This document shows, piece after piece, positions 1 to 9,830 of a stretch of 56,354 nucleotides of DNA. Position numbers and translations under genes: made by a program. This DNA is from Cylindrotheca closterium. Lineage: Eukaryota; Bacillariophyta; Bacillariophyceae; Bacillariales; Bacillariaceae. The notes beneath the pieces were generated by a model. The model searched no databases and was not told the DNA's origin. It saw only the letters and a program-made list of their open reading frames with translations. Location of the stretch: NCBI GenBank assembly GCA_933822405.4, contig CAKOGP040002513.1, positions 33,629 to 89,982 of the forward strand. The letters are read 5' to 3'. Positions within the stretch are counted from its first letter, which is position 1. Each line of letters opens with the position of its first letter.

Positions 1-2740
1 TTTCGCACTGACAACTACCAGAACCAACGACCAGATCCATCACTGGTTTCATGAGACTGTTCAGCCCCTCGAGATTGTCCACGGGACTGTTGAGACTTTG
101 GATGTTGAAGACGGCTCCATTCACCAATCCCGCACAACTGAATCTCTTGGTACAAGAGTTCGCACCAATTCGCAGGCCCTTGCGACCGGCACAGGCACCT
201 GGGCCGAGACAGGACCGGCTTTGGATGTTGCCAGTAATCGAAAGACAGCTTCCGCCCCCGATACAGGCCCCGATTTCGGTTGTCAGTGACCAATTAGCTT
301 CAGACAGCCAATCTTCAGCGAAGGCACAAGCGGTAGGCCCTTTGCATGAGTTTGGAGATATTTTGGATTCGCGCATATGGCAAGCTCGAATTCCTATGCA
401 ACTACCCGAGCCGATGGTTCCGTCCGCAACCGTACAAGCTTCAAAGTCCCTGCACGCTTCAGCGCCAACGGTAACATCAAATGCTCCTTGACAACTACCC
501 TTCCCGATGCAAGATTCTGTTCCAATTCTAGATCCTTGTCCATTATTAGGACTAGTAGCACCTATTCCTTGACAACTGCTATCCCCGCTGCAAGATCTTT
601 GTCCAATGCTCACAATATCAGCCAGCCAACAGGCAAACGGCCCTAGACAGGAATTCGTAGCAATACCTCGAACAGTTTGCATGCCTTCGCAGGCACCCAT
701 CCCTATGCAACTGTTGCACCCAACGAGTTCTTCTAGTGCTCCTTGGCATGCCAAGAATTGTCTGTCTCCTCCGTCACACTTGTAGCAAGTAGGTGCCAAT
801 GATACAGGACTCTCGGTAGGAAACGGCGTGGGAGGTGGAGTCGGCGGTTGCGTTGGGCCTGGAGTCGGCGGTGGTGTCGGACCAGGAGTAGGTTCCGGCG
901 TTGGTTCGGGCGTTGGGGCTGGTGTAGGCTCCGGAGTTGGTACGGGCGTTGGGGCTGGAGTAAATAGTTGCAGCACATTCGAGGGACAATTCAGAGACGA
1001 CGCTAGTTCGTCATTGACCGATGTACTCCTGTAACCAATCAATAACCATTGGTTCCTAGTATCCACTGCAATTGCAAACTCAACGTCACCAGAAGCACAC
1101 CTGTCCTCGTCAAGATTGCCGCCTTCTAGAACTCCAATGCATTGGACACCGCAGTTGTCTTCTTCCTTCAGAACAATTAAATCCTTGTCGTCCGTTCTGC
1201 AACTGTGTCCAAACACAGTATCGCTTCCACTGACTCCATCAAAAGATCCGCCTTCAAAGAAGCGACCGACACCACTGCAAGTTGGACTTTGAGTTGGAAG
1301 CGGGGTGGAAGGTGCTGCACTTGGTAGAATCGAAGGAGATGCTGTTGGGTCCGGCGTGGAACCGACCGCTGGGGCCTTGGATGGTGGGGTAGTCGAAGGA
1401 GAAGACGTGGGCAAGCCAGCTTGCTGTGGGGTTGGTGCATTGGATGAGGCATTGGATGGGGCACTGGACTCATTGATGTTCGACACGGTCAATCTAATAT
1501 CACGGCATGCATCGACCAAATCCAATCTTTGAACAGCTTGCTCGGGATCGCCAATGAGTTGCATGATCAGATTTATTAAACCAAAGTCACTGGTTTCCTC
1601 TTTCAAGAAAAGATTCAAAATAATTTGAAATCGATAACAGGTGGATTGTGCATTGTTATCACCATCGCAGCTCATTCCTTCAAGATGCTTTCCGGTAGCC
1701 AAGGCGTTTCTCACATTGTAGTCGGATACTTCCAGGAGAATTCGCTGCTGGTGGTTGCGGAGTTGTCGACGTTGGCGGCTACCACCACCACCAGGAGTCG
1801 TTGGTTCGCATCCAGCCAAACTAGGAGCGAATCGTTGTCGAAAGGCAGTCACAACTTGCTGTAGCAAGTCGGCAGGATCACTATCAAATGTCAATGGAAC
1901 GACATCCAAGTCCACTCTAAATGATTTCGAAATCAGTTGGTCCTGGTCTGTAACATGTAGTTGCGAGGCAATGTTTTGACAATCTCTTTGAGATGGCACG
2001 TTCGGGTCAATTGCACTTGGCGACTGTGTGGATACGGTTGGTGCAAAAGTGGTAGGCGATGGCGTGACGATCACCTGTGGGACCGAAGTGACTGCAGCTT
2101 TGTCTTCGTTATTGGACTTGTTTCCACCACTCAAGACGACAGCCGCAACGACGCCACCAACTATAGCCAAAACGGCTATGGCAATAATGGCGTACTTTTT
2201 GGTATTCGACGGCGAGTCTTCGGAAGACGGAGATTTCTTTTTTTCCTTCGTGTCACTATATAATTCCGTTCCAAAATTGTTCATGGGATCCGCTGCATCG
2301 CCATGACCAGCAGATCCCTTGATGATACCAGCAGTCGCCAGTGAATACGGGGCTGATCCTGGCGCAATAGTAGCTGGTGTCAACTTGTTGTTGTCGTGTG
2401 CTGTCCGCGATGTGTTATTATTGCTATTATTGCTTGACATTTGTCCCCTTCCATTATTCTTAGCAGGTTTGTCGCTGACACGAACAATACCAGGCTTACT
2501 CTTTCCACTTCTCCCTCTGGATGCTTTTGCTTTGGCCTTCTCATCGTCACCAAACAAGACCTGATCGGTAGGCGAAGAAGATTTTACCTGGGTGACACCT
2601 GGCTTTGACTTTTTCTTCTTGTGTTTGTGCTTACTTCGTTTCTGACTGGAGGATCCTCCACCTGAGGATCTATATTTTGCCTTTTCGTCTTCTTTGCCAA
2701 ACAGCAAGTCATCGACCTTACACTGCTGATGATTACTCAT
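1..2740 (-). CDS. Paralog A: type II mucin-like membrane protein, Cys-rich tip (3' end outside window)
   Basis: The frame is open from the ATG at 2740 to the window edge (913 codons), so the gene is partial. Residues 1-180 are disordered and basic, with two cytosolic repeats of the family type (LLFGKEDEKAK..., VLFGDDEKAKAKAS...KPG). A transmembrane helix lies at about 183-206 after TKK, which predicts N-in/C-out. Residues 250-420 are the family ectodomain with its four Cys (RDC, AGC, SCDG...TCY) and RXL tripeptides (RQL, RIL). Uniquely, two Pro/Thr stalks (about 425-488 and 590-640) flank a non-repetitive segment of about 98 residues. The Cys-rich repeat module starts near residue 645 and the window cuts it at SCQCE. 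That is the point where paralog J is interrupted by an intron, so a splice site may lie just outside. Only about 30-45 residues should be missing. The molecular function is unknown. Confidence 0.85.
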   Translation of the reverse strand, partial: MSNHQQCKVDDLLFGKEDEKAKYRSSGGGSSSQKRSKHKHKKKKSKPGVTQVKSSSPTDQVLFGDDEKAKAKASRGRSGKSKPGIVRVSDKPAKNNGRGQMSSNNSNNNTSRTAHDNNKLTPATIAPGSAPYSLATAGIIKGSAGHGDAADPMNNFGTELYSDTKEKKKSPSSEDSPSNTKKYAIIAIAVLAIVGGVVAAVVLSGGNKSNNEDKAAVTSVPQVIVTPSPTTFAPTVSTQSPSAIDPNVPSQRDCQNIASQLHVTDQDQLISKSFRVDLDVVPLTFDSDPADLLQQVVTAFRQRFAPSLAGCEPTTPGGGGSRQRRQLRNHQQRILLEVSDYNVRNALATGKHLEGMSCDGDNNAQSTCYRFQIILNLFLKEETSDFGLINLIMQLIGDPEQAVQRLDLVDACRDIRLTVSNINESSAPSNASSNAPTPQQAGLPTSSPSTTPPSKAPAVGSTPDPTASPSILPSAAPSTPLPTQSPTCSGVGRFFEGGSFDGVSGSDTVFGHSCRTDDKDLIVLKEEDNCGVQCIGVLEGGNLDEDRCASGDVEFAIAVDTRNQWLLIGYRSTSVNDELASSLNCPSNVLQLFTPAPTPVPTPEPTPAPTPEPTPEPTPGPTPPPTPGPTQPPTPPPTPFPTESPVSLAPTCYKCDGGDRQFLACQGALEELVGCNSCIGMGACEGMQTVRGIATNSCLGPFACWLADIVSIGQRSCSGDSSCQGIGATSPNNGQGSRIGTESCIGKGSCQGAFDVTVGAEACRDFEACTVADGTIGSGSCIGIRACHMRESKISPNSCKGPTACAFAEDWLSEANWSLTTEIGACIGGGSCLSITGNIQSRSCLGPGACAGRKGLRIGANSCTKRFSCAGLVNGAVFNIQSLNSPVDNLEGLNSLMKPVMDLVVGSGSCQCE
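985..1276 (-). other. Extra globular segment inside the stalk of paralog A
   Basis: This region encodes about 98 residues between two Pro/Thr-rich stalks of paralog A. It starts with CSGVGRFFEGG and contains four further Cys (HSC, NCGVQC, DRC) plus NCPS near its end. It has hydrophobic stretches such as LLIGYRS and no repeats, so it looks folded. None of the other eleven paralogs has an equivalent segment at this place. I do not recognise the family. Confidence 0.6.
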
Positions 2741-3389
2741 GGTATTGTCGATTGCCAGTTGTGTGGTGTCTCGTTAGATAGAATAGAACTATAGAGGTTC
2801 GGCACATACCAGTATAATATGCGGTACTTGGTAGGATCAAAAAAGAAAAAATTGATATGACCCACGGTCCGCGCGGTATTGCCTATCACTGGTTTGGCAT
2901 CCGTTCGAAAACTAGACAGACAAATAGAGCCCTAATTAAAAATATATAAAATCATACCTATTAAAATGCGACACGCGATGGACTCGAGGGATTCCGAATT
3001 GACTCGTCTGCAGTTAAATATGTTCAAAACCGAAATGTTTTTTGAACAAATACTTCTAAATAGGCAATGTCCTAAAGAAAATTTCATACGGGCTCGTGGT
3101 AGAAACGATCTGGGTGGCTGCCGCAACTTCGGTAGACGTAAGTGCATGGTGAAAAGCAAAATAAAGCCATACATAGTGTCACCAAAGGCAATCTTCCACA
3201 GGCCGACTGCGCATCTATCCAGAGCTCAAGGGCCTTCAGCATTCGGTCCGCAAGCAAATTGTACCTCAGAAAGACGGTTCTTATCGTTAAAAGTCTTTCT
3301 GAAATCCTTAAACGCCAGTCCTGAATTTTTGCACAAAATCCTTCAGACATAAGGTCTTCTTATTGTCTTCTTACGGCCGCACCTCCACA
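2741..3389. other. Intergenic region between divergent genes
   Basis: This AT-rich spacer lies between the start of A (minus strand) and the start of the Ser/Lys-rich gene (plus strand), so it should contain both promoters. A 128-codon plus-strand frame (2966-3352) crosses it. That frame has no recognisable domain and none of the composition of its neighbours, so I do not call it a gene. Confidence 0.5.
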
Positions 3390-4892
3390 ATGGCCAAGGA
3401 AGATGTGGATGCCGTTACTTCCCCCAAGACTCCCATAAGTCGGAAATCAGCGCCTTCGTCGTCGGATGAAACTAAGGACCAAGCTGCACTTTCACCTGAG
3501 AGTCCACTTCAGGAAATGGAAGGTCAGGAAGCCCCAGATAGTAACGGTAAAAAGCCAAGCTCGTCCAAGAGTTCCAAATCTGGCAAATCATCGAAAACCA
3601 AGAAAGATAAATCAAAGAAGGAAAAAAAGGACAAGGCATCATCCAAAGATAAGGACCGATCATCAGGCGGTTCTTCTTCGAGAGATCGGACCAAAAGTCT
3701 AAAGGGTGAAGAGAAAGAGCCGGCTTCGCCTAAAGTGAAGCGAGAAGGTAGCCAACGCTCCTTAAAATCACCGCGTTCGAGTAGACGAAAAGGGAGATCA
3801 AAGAATGGAAAGAAGGGAGTATTTTTCAACAAATCTGTCTACGTGAATACTATTCCCAATTTGGAGACTTTCAAGAGGCAAGAAATTGATGCTGTCTGGT
3901 TTACTCCGGATGAGTATGCGTCAATGGAACAAGAATGTGATGAAACAGCAGCCATCTTGGATGCCAATCGACCATTGAGTGCAGCACTATGTCCGAGAGG
4001 TTTGGAAGCTTGGACCACTGACGGTGAACTGAATAAAGAAGCGAATGTGCAAGAGGCAATAGAAAGTGTTTGGCAGGCCCAGCTGGAACAATGGCAAATG
4101 GCACAAGATACTAATGAATGCTGGGAATTCATACGCGGAGAATATCTACCGACATCGGAGCGGTGTCATCAAGATGCCCATCACACAGCGTTGCGAGATG
4201 AGGAAGCCATTCAATCTTACCTCAACACCACACGACAAGTCTTTTCGCAATTTGCTCGCCGTGTATTAGGCAAGGCAGGTGGTTCCAAGAAAATCTCTCG
4301 GCGAACGACGAACGATGTGGCGCTCGTTACGCCAAAAGCGGCAAATCGAAGAACTCTAGGGGTCCGGCAAACCAGTTCAAGATCGGTATCAAGCAGCGCG
4401 AGATCCACATCCTCGTCACGTGATGCAAGTCTCAAGCTATCACAATTAGCTATTAATGGTACCCTGAAGTCTAGTCTCAAGACATCTACTGTCTTTATTC
4501 CGGACGATGGAACCATCGATGAGGATGGCAGTATCATTTCCCACTCTGAAAGATCCAGCGGCTCTCGTAGAATTACTAGGAGACCCGCACGATCATCCAA
4601 TGCCACAACCACGACGGACAGTAGCGACATCAAAAGTGTTGGATCTCTTTCCTATGCTTCGACGATTGAATCCTCAGCTTCCGCTACCATCAATTCGGGA
4701 AATCGCAAGATTTCCTTCAAGGCCAAATCGAAAACCAAGATTCCTACTTCGCCTGTCGGAAGTGTTGCGGATGGCAGTACGATGGACGAATCCACTAATA
4801 GTCGTCGTATGCGATCGCACATGTCAGTTGCGAGTGATGACAGTACGAGACGGCGCATGAGAAAGGTGCTCTCCGCCAAGCCACTCTTATAA
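3390..4892 (+). CDS. Ser/Lys-rich protein with a WFTxxEY / CxRGLE-type motif, unknown function
   Basis: This 500-residue protein is not a member of the array family: it has no transmembrane helix, stalk or Cys-rich tip. Residues 1-140 are disordered and rich in Ser, Lys and Arg (runs such as KKDKSKKEKKDK). Residues about 150-300 look folded and contain EIDAVWFTPDEYASM, followed about 50 residues later by CPRGLEAWT. To my knowledge, acidic-aromatic WxxxxEY plus CxRGLE segments recur in many diatom hypothetical proteins; this is recall, not a search result. Residues 300-500 are again Ser/Arg-rich. The ATG at 3390 was chosen because the nine codons before it are reached only from a TTG. The gene is convergent with B. 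A nuclear or scaffold role is possible but is a guess. Confidence 0.8.
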   Translation: MAKEDVDAVTSPKTPISRKSAPSSSDETKDQAALSPESPLQEMEGQEAPDSNGKKPSSSKSSKSGKSSKTKKDKSKKEKKDKASSKDKDRSSGGSSSRDRTKSLKGEEKEPASPKVKREGSQRSLKSPRSSRRKGRSKNGKKGVFFNKSVYVNTIPNLETFKRQEIDAVWFTPDEYASMEQECDETAAILDANRPLSAALCPRGLEAWTTDGELNKEANVQEAIESVWQAQLEQWQMAQDTNECWEFIRGEYLPTSERCHQDAHHTALRDEEAIQSYLNTTRQVFSQFARRVLGKAGGSKKISRRTTNDVALVTPKAANRRTLGVRQTSSRSVSSSARSTSSSRDASLKLSQLAINGTLKSSLKTSTVFIPDDGTIDEDGSIISHSERSSGSRRITRRPARSSNATTTTDSSDIKSVGSLSYASTIESSASATINSGNRKISFKAKSKTKIPTSPVGSVADGSTMDESTNSRRMRSHMSVASDDSTRRRMRKVLSAKPLL

Positions 4893-5303
4893 TAACAAAT
4901 AGACTAAATATATTATAATAATAAAATTACGCTGCTTGGCAAGAATCTTAAAAGGAATGTGATTTTGGTTGTTTCTCTATTAGAAGCAGAAGGATGGTAT
5001 CCCTAACACCTTTCCACTTTAAATTTCATCTCATTTTACATTGGATTTGCGCCAAATGACCCAGCGAGACAGATGACTTTCTATGATCTGCTCTGATGAC
5101 TTCACGTCTGGACGGACTCATTGGACTACTTTAATGGGTTCAATCGTTTTGGCCGAAGTTGTCGCGGTATTGGATGTAAAATTTTATACTCTGCGCTTGT
5201 TGGTCAGTAGGGCTTTTCATTTTATTCTATCTAGCCTAGTATTATCGTGAAGCTTCTAGGGATACATGCGAATGTTGCGATACAGTCACAGAAGCCATGG
5301 CCC
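4893..5303. other. Convergent 3' spacer
   Basis: This stretch separates the 3' ends of the Ser/Lys-rich gene and paralog B, which converge. An AT-rich run just after the plus-strand stop (about 4893-4925) could hold a polyadenylation region. I see no further gene or repeat. Confidence 0.5.
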
Positions 5304-8300
5304 TCAAAACAGTGAAAGAAGATCAGTTACTCCCAAATCTTGTCTCATTTCCTCTTCCGTATTGTCTTGAACGCCAGCTGCCTTAGCAGTTGGATCATCA
5401 ACATCACAGCATTCCCCGGGAGTGGTACAGCGACCAGATACGACTCGAATCATACAGGTACAGCAGGTTGGGCAAGTACAGCTACCATTGCCAAAGTAGG
5501 ATGTCTCCGTTTGTGCCTGGTATAGTGAGCCAACACTTAATACTGCACCACTGCAGGCATTGTTCCCTTGACAGGCATTGTCCGCGACGAACATTTTAGC
5601 ACGCCCGGCACAGGCAAAGGTATCCTTGCAACTCTGTGATCTCACAGCGAGCTCGTGGGAGTAGCAACTGTATTCACCATTGCAAGACTGTCCACCAGCG
5701 GACAGTGTGCTGAGTGTAGATCCCCAGAAATCCCCCGTACAAGCATAGTTCGAGGTACAACTACCAGAACCTGCCTCGATTAGTCGCCCTTCGCAAGAGT
5801 AGAGCCCATGACAACTGTTATCTCCAATGGAAACCACCGTTGCGAAACCACAGGCACTATCGCCTTTGCAAGAACTGGCTCCAATCGTTGGAATCGAGTC
5901 GGGACTGGATTGCATATAAGCACAACTATAGGAACCGATACAGCTATCGCAGCCAATATCATGGTTTGCCACGGTCCCATCACAGGAAGGCGCGGATGGT
6001 ACATCAATGCAGTAGCATTTTGCTGAAGGCGCCATACTTACGGAAGTCCATTCCGTGGGCGAACTTGTGGGTGACGATGTTGGATACCTGGTGGGAGATT
6101 GTGAAGTCACAAGGGACGGTGCCGAACTTGGATTTAAAGAAGGGTTTGCACTGGAGGCAGGGCTTGGAGCTTGAGACGGTGTATTTGATTCAATCGGAAT
6201 CGACGGAGACAACGACCCAATCACTGGGGCCCCTGTTGGCGCGTTTGAAGGCATAGCACTGGGCAATTCACTAGCCCTGACTGTTGGTGGCGGACTTGGC
6301 GCAATCGATGGCTTTTTGGACGGTGAACTCGAGCCCAAAACTGTGGGTGAAACCGATGGCGGGGGCGTTGGCCCGACCACTGGCATTGATGTTGGCGACG
6401 AAGACGGTGATGCACTTGGGGTCTCAGATGGCATTATAGATGGAGCAGTACTAGGAACATCGGTTGGCATTGCAGAAGGAGATTGAATGGGAATCAAGCT
6501 ATCGACACCGATGAGCTTTACTTCTGAGAACGGATCTGGTAAATCGAATGGGATCACCAAATTCGGTTCTTTTTCGGCTTGTTGTGATATCAGACTAGCG
6601 ATCTCGAAAAATTGAGTCGGACCCTTCAAGTACATCGATACCTCCACAATCAGTCGATAACACCTTGATAGACCCTCATCTGCTGGATCTTCAGTTTCTT
6701 CGTCTTCACAGTCTCTCTCCGATTGCTCAATTTCGCTAACAAAGGCATTGAATATGACGTATTGCGGTGCCCCGTTTGCAAGTTGTCTATTCTGGTGGCT
6801 GCTGGAACCTCGCATCAAGCTGCGTCTTTCAGTGTCATTGACATTCTCCTCCTGCTCAACATTCTCTTCAACAACATCATCACAGCCAGCCAAAGCTGGA
6901 AGGAATATTTGTTGCAAGGCATCCAATAGTTCTTGGACCATTTCATCGGAAACCTCACCGTGCACGGATAGAGTCACATCCATCTTGATATTGATATCGC
7001 TTTGTGTCATGTTTTCTTGTCCAGCAATGGTTTGATTGTTTGCAATTGATTGACAGTTTTCTGGACTCGGTGCATCGTAGATTTGCAGCGGGGTTGGAGA
7101 ACTTGTAGGAGGATTAGTGGTGTTGGCCGCCGTTGTTGGAGGAATGATGGTTGGTGAAAATTGACCCAGGAATGTAGATGGTGCCGGGGTATCATCCACG
7201 CTCCTCGCAACATCCTCACTGTTTTCGCGGAGTACAACAAATGCTACCACACCGCCAACAATCAAGAGAAAGCAGAACGCAAGAACCCCAATGATGATCC
7301 ACAGTTTGCTCTTTCTACTTCCCTTGTTTTCTTGGACTGTCTCGCCCATAACAGCTGCTTCGGGTGCTTCGTCTCCAGAACCATCATTGGCCATAAGATC
7401 TCTTGTTTCGCTAGATGAGTCTTGCTCTTCTACCATGCCTCTTGTGCTACTTCTCTTGGACGACTTGGACTTTCCGTACAGGAGTTCCCGTGTGTCGCTG
7501 CCCTTTTCGTCCGAGTCATGTACCTCTTCTACCCCGGGTTGACTAACCTTTCGCCGCGAGGATTTGGCCTTGCCTTGGTCATCTCCATACAGCAGGTCCA
7601 TTTTGCTCATCTTGTGGTGATCACTTCGTTCGATCCCCGGCCTACTACTTCTAGAGCTTCGATGACCGGACTTGGCCTTTTGCTTGGCGTCCTCATCCCT
7701 ATCTCCATACAAAAGATCCACACTTTTGCTAGCATTGCTGGTGGCACTGTCCTTGCTTCGGATGGATCGATCTACGTGCCTCTTGCTGCTACTGCTGCTA
7801 TGCTTGCTGATCCGTTCCATGCCGGGTTCCGAAGCTCTTGATGACCTAGAAGATTTGGCCTTAGCCTTGGCATCCTCACCACTGTCTCCTCCGTACAAAA
7901 TCTCAACACTGTTGCTGGTATTGGTGGTGCCACTATCTTTGCTGCGGATGGACCGATCTATGGTATCATGGTGGCGTTTGCCATCTCCTCGCTTGGTGAC
8001 CCGTTCTACACCTGGTTTGGAAGCTTTGGAAGAGGACGATGATTTGGACTTTTGTTTGGCGTCCTCATCACTGTCTCCTCCGTACAACATGTCTGCATAA
8101 GTTCCACTAGTGGATGTCTCCGTGAGGGTGGTATTGGTAGTAGCCGTAGCCTTGCTTAGAATGGAGCTTTGAATGGAGAAGTCTCCTGAAGAAACCCTTC
8201 TACTACTCTCGTTCCGCCTGGCACGGTCTCGGAACTCTTTGCTGGCCCCTTTGGGCGCCTTTCTGCTTCGTTTGATAACTTCTTCCTCATCATCGCTGCC

Positions 8301-8663
8301 ATTCAAAGACATTTCTAGAGAGCGACTCCTGCTTCTGCTCATGCTGCTGCCCCTGCTGCCACTTCCACTTCTACTCCTGTGAGAACGATGCCGTCTGCTA
8401 CCACTTGAATGCTTATCATTCTTCATGGGACTTCTCGAACCTCTCGAGGTCTTGGAGGACCTTCTGGAACTCTTGGAGCTACGAGAGTATTTGCTTCTAC
8501 GACTAGCACTACTGCTGCTGTCTTTTTGAATGGAATCATCAGCCTCAGTAGGTTCTGTATGTCCAGTTTCATCCATTTTCAGGTCCACATAGGAAACTTT
8601 CGCTTCTCTGCCCCCAAGGACGTCACCTGAATGATGACGCTTCTCGTGGATGTCAGTTCCCAT
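5304..8663 (-). CDS. Paralog B: type II mucin-like membrane protein, Cys-rich tip
   Basis: The protein has 1119 residues from the ATG at 8663, which has A at -3 and G at +4. The frame extends 40 codons upstream only through a TTG. A second plausible ATG lies at 8579. Residues 1-440 are disordered, first Ser/Arg-rich and then with five LYGxDxDAKxK...PG repeats. The transmembrane helix is at about 451-478 after RKSK. The ectodomain (about 525-730) has the four family Cys, an N-glycosylation sequon (NQT) and RXL sites (RSL, RQL). A Pro/Ser stalk spans about 730-880. The Cys-rich module (884-1119) has repeats of the type IGDNSCHGLYSCEG and closes with CTCPTCCTCM and GECC. The tip is close to that of paralog F, although the genes are in opposite orientation. 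Confidence 0.88.
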   Translation of the reverse strand: MGTDIHEKRHHSGDVLGGREAKVSYVDLKMDETGHTEPTEADDSIQKDSSSSASRRSKYSRSSKSSRRSSKTSRGSRSPMKNDKHSSGSRRHRSHRSRSGSGSRGSSMSRSRSRSLEMSLNGSDDEEEVIKRSRKAPKGASKEFRDRARRNESSRRVSSGDFSIQSSILSKATATTNTTLTETSTSGTYADMLYGGDSDEDAKQKSKSSSSSKASKPGVERVTKRGDGKRHHDTIDRSIRSKDSGTTNTSNSVEILYGGDSGEDAKAKAKSSRSSRASEPGMERISKHSSSSSKRHVDRSIRSKDSATSNASKSVDLLYGDRDEDAKQKAKSGHRSSRSSRPGIERSDHHKMSKMDLLYGDDQGKAKSSRRKVSQPGVEEVHDSDEKGSDTRELLYGKSKSSKRSSTRGMVEEQDSSSETRDLMANDGSGDEAPEAAVMGETVQENKGSRKSKLWIIIGVLAFCFLLIVGGVVAFVVLRENSEDVARSVDDTPAPSTFLGQFSPTIIPPTTAANTTNPPTSSPTPLQIYDAPSPENCQSIANNQTIAGQENMTQSDINIKMDVTLSVHGEVSDEMVQELLDALQQIFLPALAGCDDVVEENVEQEENVNDTERRSLMRGSSSHQNRQLANGAPQYVIFNAFVSEIEQSERDCEDEETEDPADEGLSRCYRLIVEVSMYLKGPTQFFEIASLISQQAEKEPNLVIPFDLPDPFSEVKLIGVDSLIPIQSPSAMPTDVPSTAPSIMPSETPSASPSSSPTSMPVVGPTPPPSVSPTVLGSSSPSKKPSIAPSPPPTVRASELPSAMPSNAPTGAPVIGSLSPSIPIESNTPSQAPSPASSANPSLNPSSAPSLVTSQSPTRYPTSSPTSSPTEWTSVSMAPSAKCYCIDVPSAPSCDGTVANHDIGCDSCIGSYSCAYMQSSPDSIPTIGASSCKGDSACGFATVVSIGDNSCHGLYSCEGRLIEAGSGSCTSNYACTGDFWGSTLSTLSAGGQSCNGEYSCYSHELAVRSQSCKDTFACAGRAKMFVADNACQGNNACSGAVLSVGSLYQAQTETSYFGNGSCTCPTCCTCMIRVVSGRCTTPGECCDVDDPTAKAAGVQDNTEEEMRQDLGVTDLLSLF

Positions 8664-9830
8664 ATTTAGGCAATCACTGTGTACCGGTACAGTAGTATCA
8701 AGAGTGCTTGTCCTGTGTATCGATATCACTGCGCTGTTGCTGAAGGATGTATCACAGGTCGCAGGTGAATGAACCAGTCGCAACCTGAAATTTTATCTCA
8801 TCAGAAATATTTATCACGAACTCTCATATCACGAGACTCTTTTTGACAACCGCTTATTTAATAAAATATTTTATGTGTGGTCGTATTTGTGTGTTAAAGG
8901 ACGCTCTATGGATGACTCTTCACTTAGAGGCAGGATTGAAAGCACAAATGGTTTCTGTTCCATCTAAGAAAAACGTCCCCCAATCTAATAAATACTCAAC
9001 AACAGAACCCAAAGGAAAGTCCAGAAACTTCTCCACAATGCCAGGAATTTTGACTTTCGCGGCAGGCCCTGCGGATCTAGTTTAGTCCTAACCCATGAGA
9101 CCAGTCCATCACAACTTGCCTACCGGTAGTGGCTTAGGACCGGTAGCAGAGCCTTACTTGTCGACTCACTGTACCGTGTGTCCGCCATCCTAATGCAAAT
9201 TTCACCATCCATCGCAGCCATACTCTATGTGTATACCTGTAGTAGCCCTCTATGTTATTGAACACAAGTATTGATATGCAGTAGCTTGACTTGGCCGAGC
9301 AGTGAAATGCAGGACTTCACCACGATGTGCAAATAGAGCTTTGGCTTGTATAGTATCAGACGACATTTTCAAACTTTCTGAATGCATACATTATTGTAAG
9401 GCCGCAAATGAATGCGGTCTATTAGTTCCTACCTCATACTGACATCGAATCCTTCAGGTTGCTGGGAAATGAAGGATTCAGTATTATATCCAGGCACTGG
9501 TGTCCATTAGACGTCTGGCTTTGCAGTTCAATAATTGTATTTATGTCACGCGCTCTAAGTAGAAGTGATTCCGAAAGTTTCACGTGACATTTGCGTCCCG
9601 GCAAGATACTTTTATTATTTCTGTACGTGCGCGGGTACCTCGTACACTGGTACTGGTTTTCTGCCAAAACTTTCATAGACGCATGCAAGGACATGTATTA
9701 TAATAGTAAGCAATACACTGTACCCAGCAACACCCAAAAAGTTTCATCCCTATACAGTACTCATCTGATACGGCCATATACTATACCCAAAGGTGCCTAT
9801 CTATAGTAGAGCAATACGTACACGTACGCC
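8664..9830. other. Intergenic region between divergent paralogs B and C
   Basis: This 1.17-kb region separates the minus-strand start of B from the plus-strand start of C and should hold both promoters. I found no credible coding frame, RNA gene or long repeat in it. Short frames here lack family features. Confidence 0.5.

Noticed and set aside
2966..3352. 128-codon plus-strand frame upstream of the Ser/Lys-rich gene
   Set aside because: No recognisable domain, and it sits in a spacer that must hold two divergent promoters.
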